A stretch of DNA of 64,000 nucleotides, from NCBI RefSeq assembly GCF_025947145.1, contig NZ_CP109999.1, positions 1,364,001 to 1,428,000 of the forward strand, given 5' to 3'. Of the stretch, positions 9,016 to 17,108 are shown in pieces (within the stretch, counting starts at the first letter, position 1; each line of letters starts with the position of its first letter). The position numbers were made by a program, and so were the translations under genes. The notes under the pieces were generated by a model. The model was not told the origin of the DNA and did no database searches. It worked only from the letters and a program-made list of their open reading frames with translations. Source of the stretch: Flavobacterium sp. N1994 (GTDB taxonomy: Bacteria > Bacteroidota > Bacteroidia > Flavobacteriales > Flavobacteriaceae).

Positions 9016-10428
9016 ATGAAAATCGAACAAATATATACAGGATGCATTGCCCAAGCCGCTTATTATCTGGAAAGTAATGGGGAAGCCGCCATCTTTGATC
9101 CATTGCGTGAAGTACAGCCTTATTTAGATAAAGCCCAAAAAGATAATGCCACTATAAAATACATTTTTGAAACTCATTTTCATGCTGATTTTGTTTCTGG
9201 TCATTTAGACTTAGCTAAGAAAAGCGGCGGCAAAATTGTTTATGGTCCAACCGCTAATCCAGAATTTGATGCGATAATTGCCACTGACGAACAAGAATTT
9301 AAAGTGGGGAATTATACCATAAAAGCCATTCATACTCCTGGACATACCTTAGAAAGTACTTGTTATCTTCTTTTCGATGAAAACGGAAATCAACACGGAA
9401 TTATTACGGGTGATACCTTATTCATTGGCGATGTGGGTCGTCCTGATTTGGCGCAAGCTTTAGTAGATGATTTAACTCAAGAAAAATTAGCTGGCTATCT
9501 TTTTGATTCGTTACGAAATAAAATAATGCCTTTATCAGATGAGTTAATGGTGTATCCAAGTCATGGGGCTGGAAGTGCTTGTGGTAAAAACATGAGTAAG
9601 GAAACCACAGATACTTTGGGCAACCAAAAACGAAACAATTATGCCTTGAGAGCAGACATGACTAAAGAAGAATTCACTAAAGAACTCCTTGATGGTTTAG
9701 GCCTTCCTCCTGCTTATTTCCCTCAGAATGTCATGATGAATATCAAAGGATATGACTCCTTAGATAGTATTATTGAGAAAAGCAAAGTTGGTCTTTCCCC
9801 AAGAGAATTTGAAGCTGTTGCGAATCAAGGAAATGTTGTTATTTTGGATGTTAGACATGAAAATGACTTTGTAAAAGCTCATATTCCGAATTCAATATTT
9901 ATTGGAATTCAAGGAGCTTTTGCGCCTTGGGTGGGTTCTATGTTGAGAGACGTTAACCAAAAATTACTTTTAGTCATTCCAGAAGGAAGAGAAGAAGAAA
10001 CTATAACCCGATTATCTCGTGTAGGCTTCGACCATGTGCTAGGGTATTTAAAAGGCGGCATTGAAGCATGGAAAACAGAAGATTTTGAAACGGATAGTAT
10101 TGCCTCCATTTCTCCTGAAGCATTTGCTACTCAATTGAATTCTAAAAGTATTGTAATTGATGCTAGAAAACCCAGTGAATTTGAAGCAGAACATGTAAGT
10201 AATGCCTTGAATATTCCTTTGGACACTATTAATGAAAACTTTCAAACCGTTCCAAGAGGAGACGATTTCTTTTTGCATTGCGCTGGCGGTTATCGATCTG
10301 TTATTATGGCATCCCTTTTAAAATCGAGAGGTATTCATAACATCATAAATATTGAAAAAGGAATGAGCGGCATCAAACAAACTAAGGTAAGTTGTACGCA
10401 ATTTGTATGTCCTTCAACCAAAAAATAA
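9016..10428 (+). CDS. MBL-fold persulfide dioxygenase fused to two rhodanese domains (CstB/ETHE1-like)
   Basis: 470 residues in three parts. Residues 1-240 are a metallo-beta-lactamase fold with H54, H56 and D58 in THFHADF, HTPGHT near 110, and GDTLFIGDVGRPD with the third ligand Asp. The residue after D58 is Phe, not His, which fits mononuclear-iron persulfide dioxygenases. Residues about 255-355 form a rhodanese fold without an active Cys. Residues about 365-470 form a second rhodanese with C422 in HCAGGYRS. Enzymes of this layout oxidise low-molecular-weight persulfides to sulfite and, through the rhodanese, to thiosulfate. The TSUP permease just upstream fits removal of such a product. 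No CstR-type repressor is seen nearby. Confidence 0.92.
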   Translation: MKIEQIYTGCIAQAAYYLESNGEAAIFDPLREVQPYLDKAQKDNATIKYIFETHFHADFVSGHLDLAKKSGGKIVYGPTANPEFDAIIATDEQEFKVGNYTIKAIHTPGHTLESTCYLLFDENGNQHGIITGDTLFIGDVGRPDLAQALVDDLTQEKLAGYLFDSLRNKIMPLSDELMVYPSHGAGSACGKNMSKETTDTLGNQKRNNYALRADMTKEEFTKELLDGLGLPPAYFPQNVMMNIKGYDSLDSIIEKSKVGLSPREFEAVANQGNVVILDVRHENDFVKAHIPNSIFIGIQGAFAPWVGSMLRDVNQKLLLVIPEGREEETITRLSRVGFDHVLGYLKGGIEAWKTEDFETDSIASISPEAFATQLNSKSIVIDARKPSEFEAEHVSNALNIPLDTINENFQTVPRGDDFFLHCAGGYRSVIMASLLKSRGIHNIINIEKGMSGIKQTKVSCTQFVCPSTKK

Positions 10429-10474
10429 ATCACAAAAAAAATCAAATAACTAATTATTAAATAGGCAAATTAAA

Positions 10475-10482
10475 TACATTTG
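10475..10482 (+). promoter_or_regulatory. -7 promoter element (TACATTTG)
   Basis: A perfect match to the flavobacterial -7 element TAnnTTTG lies 27 bases before the ATG at 10510. No good TTTG is seen at the -33 distance. Confidence 0.5.
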
Positions 10483-10509
10483 CATTCGTAAAAAATTTAA
10501 AACAAAAAC

Positions 10510-11238
10510 ATGAAAAAAATACTTCTTATAGTAGCCGTAGCCGTAGCTTTATATTCTTGTAATAGATTAGCAGAAGGTGAATATGTAATTACAGGAAATG
10601 TAAAAGGGATTAAAACTGGTTTGGTTTTCTTAGAAAAACAAAACCCTATGGGAATGGGTGCTCAAGCTATCGACACCGTAAAAATTGTAGATGGTAAATT
10701 TGAAATCAAAGGAAAAACAACAGAGCCAGAAATTCATTTTATTCAAATTGATAAAGTAAACGGTAAAGTGCCTTTTATTCTTGAAGGTGGTGAAATAGAA
10801 ATTACTGTTGACAAAGACAGTCTTTTCAAATCTAAATTGAGCGGAACTTATAGCAATGATGAATTCAACACTTTTAATACTGAATCTAATAAAATTCAAA
10901 AAAGAATGCAAAAACAAGTGATGGATTTTCAAATGAAAAACATGGCTGCTATGAATGAAGCACAACAAAAAAATGATACTGTTACTATGAACTCCATCAG
11001 AAAACAATATGATTTACTTCAAAAAGATATTACTGATTATACTTTTGGTTACCCAAAAACACATCCAAAATCTTATATCAGTGTTTTGATTACTCAAATG
11101 ATGATAAACAACCCTAAATATTCAAAAGATGCTGAGGGTATTTACAATTCACTTGATGAATCTTTGAAAAAAACAAAACCAGGTAAAGCCATCAAACAAA
11201 GTCTTGCTGATCTAAAAAAAAAACCAGCGCTAAAGTAA
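10510..11238 (+). CDS. DUF4369 half of a split DUF4369-TlpA lipoprotein
   Basis: 242 residues: lipoprotein signal with Cys in LYSCN, then a DUF4369-type beta domain (GNVKGIKTGLVFLEK... to about residue 105), then a long Lys/Gln-rich helical linker. In Bacteroidota this arrangement normally continues directly into a TlpA/ResA thioredoxin domain. Here the frame ends after KKKPALK, just past a run of ten A (11214-11223), and the thioredoxin domain follows in the -1 frame. One extra A would restore a single protein of about 387 residues. The break is a homopolymer indel (real or a sequencing error) or a slippage site. The protein would be anchored in the cell envelope, facing the periplasm. Confidence 0.85.
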   Translation: MKKILLIVAVAVALYSCNRLAEGEYVITGNVKGIKTGLVFLEKQNPMGMGAQAIDTVKIVDGKFEIKGKTTEPEIHFIQIDKVNGKVPFILEGGEIEITVDKDSLFKSKLSGTYSNDEFNTFNTESNKIQKRMQKQVMDFQMKNMAAMNEAQQKNDTVTMNSIRKQYDLLQKDITDYTFGYPKTHPKSYISVLITQMMINNPKYSKDAEGIYNSLDESLKKTKPGKAIKQSLADLKKKPALK

Positions 11239-11660
11239 TTATTGGTCAATTAGCTCCTGATTTTAAAGCACCAACTCCTGAAGGAAAGAGTACTTCTTTA
11301 AAAGAGAATTTAGGAAAAGTTACTTTAATCGATTTTTGGGCATCATGGTGTCAGCCCTGTAGAGAAGAAAATCCAAAAGTGGCTGCACTTTATACTGAGT
11401 TTCACAGCAAGGGATTAAACATTATTAGTGTTTCCTTAGATGAAGATGCTAAAAAATGGAAGGATGCCATTGCTAATGATAAACTAGTTTGGATTCAGGT
11501 TTCTAATTTAAAGGAAATGAAAGACCCCATTGCTTTACAATATGGTGTGACTTTAATTCCATCTACAATTTTAATAAATGCCTCTGGAAAAATTGTTGCG
11601 ATTGACTTATATGGTGATTCGTTAAAAGCTAAAATCAAGGAACTTTTAGCCATAAAATAA
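11223..11660 (+). pseudogene. TlpA/ResA thioredoxin half of the same frameshifted gene
   Basis: In the frame reached by a -1 shift at the A10 run, the sequence reads IGQLAPDFKAPTPEGK, then FWASWCQPCREE with the CxxC redox pair, then a cis-Pro region (LIPSTILI) and a C-terminal helix: a complete thioredoxin fold of about 145 codons. There is no plausible start codon before the CxxC; the first ATG (11379) is after it. So this half depends on the upstream frame and is not an independent gene. If made, it would be a periplasmic thiol-disulfide reductase. A terminator follows 10 bases after the stop. Confidence 0.85.
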
Positions 11661-11670
11661 TACAACCGAT

Positions 11671-11697
11671 AAAAAAATCTCCTTCGGGAGGTTTTTT
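11671..11697 (+). terminator. Rho-independent terminator after the DUF4369-TlpA gene
   Basis: The inverted repeat AAATCTCC / GGAGGTTT closes on a TTCG tetraloop and is followed by a T run. Confidence 0.85.
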
Positions 11698-11752
11698 ATT
11701 TTACTTAAAACCAAAAGGTTGAGAAAAGGATTGTGAATTAGTTATTTTTTTG

Positions 11753-11783
11753 TTTGCGAAGCTGAAAAGTGTTTTTATATTTG
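11753..11783 (+). promoter_or_regulatory. Flavobacterial promoter of tRNA-Tyr
   Basis: TTTG at 11753-11756, a 19-base spacer and TATATTTG at 11776-11783 match the TTTG/TAnnTTTG consensus exactly. The tRNA begins 17 bases after the -7 element. Confidence 0.85.
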
Positions 11784-11799
11784 CACTCGCATCATTGCT

Positions 11800-11880
11800 G
11801 GGGAGATACTCAAGCGGCCAACGAGGGCAGACTGTAAATCTGCTGTGAGAACTTCGCAGGTTCGAATCCTGCTCTCCCCA
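11800..11880 (+). tRNA. tRNA-Tyr (anticodon GTA)
   Basis: 81 nucleotides fold as a class II tRNA. The acceptor stem is GGGGAGA with TCTCCCC and discriminator A. The anticodon stem is GCAGA/TCTGC, with loop CTGTAAA placing GTA at 11834-11836. A long variable arm (TGTGAGAACTTC) is followed by the T arm GCAGG-TTCGAAT-CCTGC. The 3' CCA is not encoded. A terminator follows. The 3' end is repeated downstream (see the repeat entry). Confidence 0.95.
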
Positions 11881-11898
11881 CACAATGTTTTAAACAAG

Positions 11899-11930
11899 AA
11901 AAAACCACAAGCTCGCTTGATGGTTTTTTT
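11899..11930 (+). terminator. Terminator of tRNA-Tyr
   Basis: Arms AAAAAACCA (11899-11907) and TGGTTTTTT (11921-11929), with an inner AAGC/GCTT pairing, end in a T run. Confidence 0.8.
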
Positions 11931-11997
11931 GTTTTAAAATGTTGCGTAAGGTTCACCCTTACGGATCATAAAGTAATCCTGCTCTCCCCACGAAGTC

Positions 11998-12049
11998 AAA
12001 AGCCTAAAACATTTAAAAAGTTTACTTTTATAAATGTTTTGGGCTTTTT
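11998..12049 (+). terminator. Terminator-like hairpin after repeat copy 2
   Basis: Arms AAAAGCCTAAAACATTT (11998-12014) and AAATGTTTTGGGCTTTT (12032-12048) form a long stem with one G-T pair, followed by T. Confidence 0.75.
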
Positions 12050-12220
12050 GCTTTGAGTAAGGGTACCTTACTTGGGATGTTGCGAAGCAAAATCCTGTTT
12101 ACTCTAATGCAATGGTATCAGTACCAAAAGCTGTATTACTATGTTTTATTTTAAAACGTTATATACAAGATTCATCCTTACGGATCATGAGATAATCCTG
12201 CTCCCTTAATTTCATAAACA

Positions 12221-12251
12221 AAAAAACGCCTCAATTACATGAAGCGTTTTT
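12221..12251. terminator. Bidirectional terminator after repeat copy 4 / SIMPL gene
   Basis: AAAAACGC (12222-12229) pairs with GCGTTTTT (12244-12251), with an inner TCA/TGA pair. The T run on the minus strand serves the SIMPL gene, which ends at 12272. Confidence 0.8.
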
Positions 12252-12271
12252 ATTATAATTGATTTCAATCT

Positions 12272-12967
12272 TTATTCTAAAGCAAAAGTTACACTTACAT
12301 TGGTATTAATTTCCAATTCTCCAACCGCTAAGGTTTCTCTTGGTGTTGCACCATCAGCTGCCATAGCCATCATCATGTTTCCTTTATACATAGGTTGTGG
12401 TGTATAGCTTTGAGAGTTATCAGTAATCAACAATGCCTTACCTACTTTTTGTCCTAATACCGAAACATAATCAGTTGCTTTTTGTTTTGCATTTAGAACG
12501 GCATTTTTTCTGGCTTCTTTTTCGTAATCGGCCATTTTAGAGGATTTAAATTCCACTCCTTGAATCGAATTTACTCCAGCATCATTCAATCCCATCATGA
12601 TATCATCATATTTTGATAAATCTTTAAGTGTAATAGTCAAGGATTGATTGGCTTGAAAATTGTATTTCTTTTTTTCGTAATCGTAGCTTTTGTTTAAGCT
12701 GACGTTGTTAGTCTTAAAATCGGTTGCTGGTATTCCTGCTTTCTTCAGAAACTTAATGACTTTGTCAACCACCTCATCGTTGAGACTTTTTACTTCTTTG
12801 GCATCTTTACCCGAGTTCTGAAAACCAACATTTATTAGGGCTTGGTCTGGAATTACTTTTACCTTTCCTTCTCCAGTAACCGAAATTTGCGGTACTTGAT
12901 TTTTTTGCTCTTGAGCTAATGCTGTTAATCCAAATAGTGTTACTAAAATTAATACAGTCGATTTCAT
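12272..12967 (-). CDS. SIMPL (DUF541) domain secreted protein
   Basis: 231 residues with a signal peptide ending LTALAQ, then one SIMPL domain. Family features seen are ISVTGEGKVKVIPDQA at the start of the mature protein, KAGIPATDFKT in the middle, ANQSLTITLKDLSKYDDIM, and the A-rich helix ARKNAVLNAKQKATDYVSVLG. SIMPL proteins form oligomeric rings; several are periplasmic or outer-membrane associated and some affect oxidative-stress tolerance, but no enzymatic activity is established. The rhomboid protease gene starts upstream on the same strand, 51 bases away, so the two may be co-transcribed. Confidence 0.88.
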   Translation of the reverse strand: MKSTVLILVTLFGLTALAQEQKNQVPQISVTGEGKVKVIPDQALINVGFQNSGKDAKEVKSLNDEVVDKVIKFLKKAGIPATDFKTNNVSLNKSYDYEKKKYNFQANQSLTITLKDLSKYDDIMMGLNDAGVNSIQGVEFKSSKMADYEKEARKNAVLNAKQKATDYVSVLGQKVGKALLITDNSQSYTPQPMYKGNMMMAMAADGATPRETLAVGELEINTNVSVTFALE

Positions 12968-13018
12968 AATTTGTTTATTTAATGATATTGTGTTTTTGTT
13001 TTACAAAAGTTGTGCCAA

Positions 13019-13660
13019 TTATAATTTGCCTTGCTTTGCCATAACAAAAAGTATAATAATAGGAATAGCTAGTAGAATGACCATTAAGGTATTTTGTTGT
13101 AATAATATTGGCTCCTTTAATAAGGTAATAGCATAACCACCAATAGCTCCACCAAAATGCGCTGTATGTCCAATATTATCATTCTTGGCTCTCATTCCAT
13201 AAATGGAGTAAAACAAGTAACCTATCCCAAAAATATAAGCTGGTAAAGGTATAATTCCAAAAATACCAATAGTCATATCGGGATATAAAAGGATAGCTGA
13301 ATAAATTATTCCTGTTACTGCTCCAGATGCACCCACGGCACGATACCCATAGTCATTAGAATGAAAAACCATCGTAAGTAAACTTCCAAAAATTAAACTC
13401 CCAATGTAAATTAATAGAAAAGTGAAATTCCCTAAAGTTTGAGTAACTACAGGTGCAAAAGAATATAAAGCGATCATATTGAATGCCAAATGAACAAAAT
13501 CAACATGAAGAAAAGCGGACGAAATCATTCTGATTTGTTCTCCTGCTCTAATACTACCAACATGAAATTCGTACTTTCTGAAAAAATAGGGATCATTAAA
13601 TCCTTTTAAACTAAACAAGACATTGGCTGCAATAATTGCCAATACGAAGATGTTATCCAT
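13019..13660 (-). CDS. Rhomboid-family intramembrane serine protease
   Basis: 213 residues with about six membrane segments. The rhomboid core is visible: HVDFVHLAFNM (N61) in the second segment, the catalytic Ser S112 in GASGAVTG, and the catalytic His H168 in GHTAHFGG. The dyad is intact, so it should be active. Rhomboids cut membrane segments of client proteins within the bilayer; the client here is unknown. It lies upstream of the SIMPL gene on the same strand. Confidence 0.92.
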   Translation of the reverse strand: MDNIFVLAIIAANVLFSLKGFNDPYFFRKYEFHVGSIRAGEQIRMISSAFLHVDFVHLAFNMIALYSFAPVVTQTLGNFTFLLIYIGSLIFGSLLTMVFHSNDYGYRAVGASGAVTGIIYSAILLYPDMTIGIFGIIPLPAYIFGIGYLFYSIYGMRAKNDNIGHTAHFGGAIGGYAITLLKEPILLQQNTLMVILLAIPIIILFVMAKQGKL

Positions 13661-13737
13661 AGTTTGAAATATTTTCGTAAAAATAACAAACTTCTTTAGG
13701 TTTTGTTAATCACAATCTATTAAATGAGTTTAAACTT

Positions 13738-13745
13738 TATATTTG
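13738..13745 (+). promoter_or_regulatory. -7 promoter element (TATATTTG)
   Basis: A perfect TAnnTTTG match, 16 bases before the ATG of the acyltransferase gene. The -33 element is not clear. Confidence 0.5.
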
Positions 13746-13761
13746 CATAAAATTAAGCAAC

Positions 13762-14634
13762 ATGCAGTTTATTATTTTTATCCTTGCCTATCCTATAATC
13801 TGGTTAATTTCCATACTTCCCTTCCGAATTCTTTATTGCTTTTCAGATATCGTTTACGTTCTTGTTTATCATATTATCAAATACAGAAGAAAAACAGTTA
13901 GACAAAATATTGCAAAGGCGTTACCCCATTTATCGGAAAAAGAAAGATTAGTAATAGAAAAGAAATCATACCATCACCTTTGTGATATGTTTTTAGAAAT
14001 GATGAAAACCATGACTATTTCCCAAAGAGAAATGGATAAGAGATTTGTCTTTACCAATTTAGAACTGTATCAAGAGTTAGAAAAAGAAGGGAAAAGTATT
14101 GCCGTTATGATTGCCCATTATGCTACCTATGAATGGGTTATCTCTATGAATAAGCACATTCAATTTGAAGGATTTGCTATTTATAAAAAAGTGAATAATA
14201 AATACTTTGATAAACTGGTAAAAGACATTCGTTCCAAATTTAAAGCGACTTTAATTACTACCAAAGAAACTATTCCAACAATAGAGAGAAATATCAGAAA
14301 CAATCATCATGGTGTTTATGGATTTGCTAGCGATCAATCGCCACAAGTTCACAAAGCCTTTCATTGGACCAAATTTATGGGTATTGAAACTCCAGTCCAT
14401 ACAGGTGCCGAAATGTTAGCTAAACGATTTGATATGAATGTGATTTTTTTAAGGGTAAAAAAAGTGAAACGTGGCTTTTATGAAGCTACTTTTGAATTGA
14501 TGTTTGATAATCCGAAAGAAGTACCTAATTATCAAATCTCGGATGAATTTCTGAAAAGAGTCGAAAAACAAATCTTAGAAGCTCCTGAATATTATTTGTG
14601 GACACACAAACGTTGGAAACACAAGAAAATATAG
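13762..14634 (+). CDS. Lipid A biosynthesis / lysophospholipid-type acyltransferase (LpxL/HtrB family)
   Basis: 290 residues with an N-terminal hydrophobic anchor (about 1-40) and the acyltransferase HX4E motif, AHYATYE, near residue 117. Later features are GFASDQSPQ, HTGAEMLAKR and a C-terminal EYYLWTHKRWK, all typical of the LpxL/HtrB group. It would transfer a secondary acyl chain to lipid A, or to a related ornithine/glycine lipid, at the cytoplasmic face of the inner membrane. Bacteroidota often carry several such paralogues, so the exact acceptor is not settled. It is convergent with the aminotransferase at 14645. Confidence 0.87.
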   Translation: MQFIIFILAYPIIWLISILPFRILYCFSDIVYVLVYHIIKYRRKTVRQNIAKALPHLSEKERLVIEKKSYHHLCDMFLEMMKTMTISQREMDKRFVFTNLELYQELEKEGKSIAVMIAHYATYEWVISMNKHIQFEGFAIYKKVNNKYFDKLVKDIRSKFKATLITTKETIPTIERNIRNNHHGVYGFASDQSPQVHKAFHWTKFMGIETPVHTGAEMLAKRFDMNVIFLRVKKVKRGFYEATFELMFDNPKEVPNYQISDEFLKRVEKQILEAPEYYLWTHKRWKHKKI

Positions 14635-14644
14635 TTTTCTGTTA

Positions 14645-16129
14645 CTAGGATTTAAACCAAGACTTCACCATTTCATTTTCCTTATGCTTTGCATTTTTAT
14701 GAACAAACTCATTTGTTTTTGGGTTGTAATCGTAATCTTTTGCCCAGTCTTTATGGTTTTTTGCTAACGATTTAATGCTTTCGCAAACAAACTGTATTTC
14801 TTCTGAAGTAGTAGTTGGATGAATAGACATTCTGATCCATCCTGGTTTTTTAATTAAATCGCCTGAGGTAATTTGGCACACCAAATCATGAGAAGTTTCT
14901 TGATCTACATGTAATAAGTAATGACCATAAGTTCCAGCACAACTACATCCACCTCGAGTTTGAATACCGAATTTATCATTTAGTAATTTTACCCCAAGAT
15001 TGAAATGCAAATCATCAATATAAAAAGAAATAACGCCCAATCTTTCTTGATGTTGATTGGCTAAAATTTTAAGATTCTCAATGTTATTTAGCTCCGAAAA
15101 AACATAATCCACAATTTCATGCTCTCTGTCCATGATATTTTTAACTCCCATTTGCTCTTTCAGCTGAATAGCTAATGCAGTCTTAATCACTTGAAGAAAA
15201 CCCGGAGTTCCACCATCTTCTCGGTCTTCAATATTGTCTATATATTTATGTTCTCCCCAAGGATTCGTCCAAGACACAGTTCCTCCACCAGGACAATCGG
15301 GCACATTATTGTTGTATAAATTTTTATTAAAAACTAACACTCCTGAAGTTCCTGGCCCACCCAAAAACTTATGAGGCGAAAAGAAAATAGCATCTAAATA
15401 ACTTTCAGAATCAGGATGCATATCAATATCAACATAAGGTCCGGAACAAGCAAAATCTACGAAGCAAACGCCATTGTTTTGATGCATAATTTTAGCCACT
15501 TCGTGATAAGGCGTTCGGATACCAGTTACATTAGAACAAGAAGTTATAGAGGCAATTTTAAAGCTTCTATCTTTATATTTTTCGAGAAGTGTTTGGAATT
15601 CATTCAAACAAAACAAACCTTCTTCATTAGCCGGAATAACCACAACATCAGCAATAGTTTCTATCCAAGAGGTTTGATTAGAATGATGCTCCATATGTGA
15701 AATAAAAACAACTGGTTTTAATGCGGCTGGAATAGCAGTAAACTCTTTAAGGTTTTCTGGCACTTTTAGTCCAAGGATACGTTGAAATTTATTTACAACC
15801 CCTGTCATTCCTGTTCCCGTATTGATTAAAACATCATTGTCATTAGCATTTACATGTCGTTTTATAATGTGTTTTGCTTCATGATAGGCCATAGTCATAG
15901 CCGTTCCAGAAATGGTTGTTTCCGTATGAGTATTAGCCACAAAAGGACCAAATTCATTCATTAACTTTTCTTCAATGGGACGGTATAATCTTCCACTAGC
16001 CGTCCAATCCGTGTAGACTATTTTCTTTTTTCCAAAAGGCGTTTCAAACTCTTGGTCAACGCCAATGATATGCTTGCGGAATTGCTGAAAATAGTGTTCT
16101 AATTGAGTTTCGGTTGCTGTGGTAATCAT
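14645..16129 (-). CDS. Class V PLP aminotransferase / cysteine desulfurase-like protein
   Basis: Starting at the ATG at 16129 gives 494 residues (MITTATETQ...). A start further upstream is open but adds 31 residues unlike the family. Seen features are GTGMTGVVNKF near the PLP phosphate, HMEHHSNQTSW, the PLP lysine in FFSPHKFLGGPG, and a Cys-rich loop RGGCSCAGTYGH at the position of the catalytic Cys of desulfurases. It is longer than IscS/SufS (about 400 residues) because of a C-terminal extension. Sulfur transfer from cysteine is a reasonable guess, but no SUF, ISC or molybdenum-cofactor gene is nearby, so the substrate is open. Confidence 0.82.
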   Translation of the reverse strand: MITTATETQLEHYFQQFRKHIIGVDQEFETPFGKKKIVYTDWTASGRLYRPIEEKLMNEFGPFVANTHTETTISGTAMTMAYHEAKHIIKRHVNANDNDVLINTGTGMTGVVNKFQRILGLKVPENLKEFTAIPAALKPVVFISHMEHHSNQTSWIETIADVVVIPANEEGLFCLNEFQTLLEKYKDRSFKIASITSCSNVTGIRTPYHEVAKIMHQNNGVCFVDFACSGPYVDIDMHPDSESYLDAIFFSPHKFLGGPGTSGVLVFNKNLYNNNVPDCPGGGTVSWTNPWGEHKYIDNIEDREDGGTPGFLQVIKTALAIQLKEQMGVKNIMDREHEIVDYVFSELNNIENLKILANQHQERLGVISFYIDDLHFNLGVKLLNDKFGIQTRGGCSCAGTYGHYLLHVDQETSHDLVCQITSGDLIKKPGWIRMSIHPTTTSEEIQFVCESIKSLAKNHKDWAKDYDYNPKTNEFVHKNAKHKENEMVKSWFKS

Positions 16130-16230
16130 AGGGTAACAATTTGATTTCAAAGATACACTATTTTTAATTTTAGCTAAAAACAAATGCCTTTCTTTGTGAA
16201 ATTCACAAATATTCATATCCATTTAAACCT

Positions 16231-16238
16231 TAACTTTG
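16231..16238 (+). promoter_or_regulatory. -7 promoter element (TAACTTTG)
   Basis: A perfect TAnnTTTG match 31 bases before the ATG at 16270, in the divergent gap with the aminotransferase gene. Confidence 0.45.
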
Positions 16239-16269
16239 TTAGAAGGTCTTAAACCTAAAAATTTTACTT

Positions 16270-17097
16270 ATGAAAAATCAAATTGCGCTGCTTTTAGTTA
16301 TTCTAGGAATGACTACAGCTTTTAGTCAAGAAGACAATCGATCAGCAAACACTGGAGATGATTTTAGCTTAGAAGGAGCATTAGAATTGTTCAAAAGTTC
16401 TAATTCTTTAGAAGAATTTGAAAAAAACCTCAACGATCAAAAAAATAACGTTAATAATCTTGACCTCAACGGAGATGGTGATATTGATTATATTAATGTA
16501 GAAGACATCAAGGAAAATGATACCCACATCATTGTTATGAGCACCTATCTTGATGAAACCGAAAAACAAGATATCGCTATCATTACACTTGAAAAAACTG
16601 GAAATGACAAAGCAGTACTTCAAATTGAAGGTGATGAAGATTTGTTTGCCAAAAATACTATAGTAGAACCTCAAGCTGAAGAAAAAGGAGCCGTACAAAA
16701 CTTAAAAACTGAATCTAATGTTGCTGTAGTAGAAAATACAACCGTAGTTAATGTTTGGTTTTGGCCAAGTGTCCGATTTTTATATGGTCCAAGATATTCC
16801 GTATGGATTTCTCCTTATCGTTGGAGAGCTTATCCAAGATGGTGGAAACCATGGCGTCCAGTAGCACATCCTGTTTTTTATAGTTATGGTGTTCGTTATC
16901 GACCATATTATCGCCCAGTAGCAATTAGACGAGTAGTAGTAGCAAGAGGAATATATTATCCTAGAAGACATTCTTCAACTTTAGTTATCCATAATCGTAG
17001 AGGCACAACTATCATTCATCAAGGCAGAAGAGCTGGAGTTAGAGGTGGAATGAGAGGTGGAATGAGAGGTGGTCGTGTAAGAGGAGGAAGAAGATAA
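16270..17097 (+). CDS. Secreted protein with acidic EF-hand-like loop and Arg/Gly/Tyr-rich basic tail
   Basis: 275 residues. A signal peptide ends TTAFSQ. The N-terminal half is acidic and holds a calcium-loop-like stretch, LDLNGDGDIDYINVED (residues about 71-86). From about residue 165 the protein switches to a Trp/Tyr/Arg/Pro-rich region and ends in repeated RGGM units and RGGRR, so the tail is strongly basic. The charge reversal is striking. It is not a family I can name. It is followed 11 bases later by the DUF1800 and DUF1501 genes, so it may be the first gene of a three-gene export/surface operon. The basic tail could bind DNA, lipopolysaccharide or acidic polysaccharide (inference). 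Confidence 0.75.
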   Translation: MKNQIALLLVILGMTTAFSQEDNRSANTGDDFSLEGALELFKSSNSLEEFEKNLNDQKNNVNNLDLNGDGDIDYINVEDIKENDTHIIVMSTYLDETEKQDIAIITLEKTGNDKAVLQIEGDEDLFAKNTIVEPQAEEKGAVQNLKTESNVAVVENTTVVNVWFWPSVRFLYGPRYSVWISPYRWRAYPRWWKPWRPVAHPVFYSYGVRYRPYYRPVAIRRVVVARGIYYPRRHSSTLVIHNRRGTTIIHQGRRAGVRGGMRGGMRGGRVRGGRR

Positions 17098-17108
17098 ACT
17101 TCATTGTC

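Larger units (their letters stand above)
11865..12205 (+). repeat. Array of four copies of the tRNA-Tyr 3' end with shared flanks
   Basis: The 17 bases from the tRNA 3' end (starting AATCCTGCTCTCCCCA) at 11865-11881 recur exactly at 11975-11991. A shorter copy (AATCCTG) is at 12091 and a partly decayed one (AATCCTGCTCCC) at 12194-12205. Spacing is 110, 116 and 103 bases. Copies 2 and 4 share a longer block: TTTTAAAA, then GTT, TTCA, CCTTACGGATCAT and TAATCCTGCTC (about 11934-11984 and 12149-12203). Copies 2 and 3 carry GTAAGG/CCTTAC palindromes, and copies 1, 2 and 4 are followed by a hairpin with a T run. Nothing in this 390-base stretch is coding. Confidence 0.8.

Noticed and set aside
11379-11660. 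Stand-alone 93-residue gene from the ATG at 11379
   Set aside because: It would begin after the CxxC redox motif and so lack the active site; it is the tail of the frameshifted TlpA domain.
11701-11883. Minus-strand open frame across tRNA-Tyr
   Set aside because: It is the antisense of a tRNA; such frames (containing SNLRSSH and similar) are a known annotation artefact.
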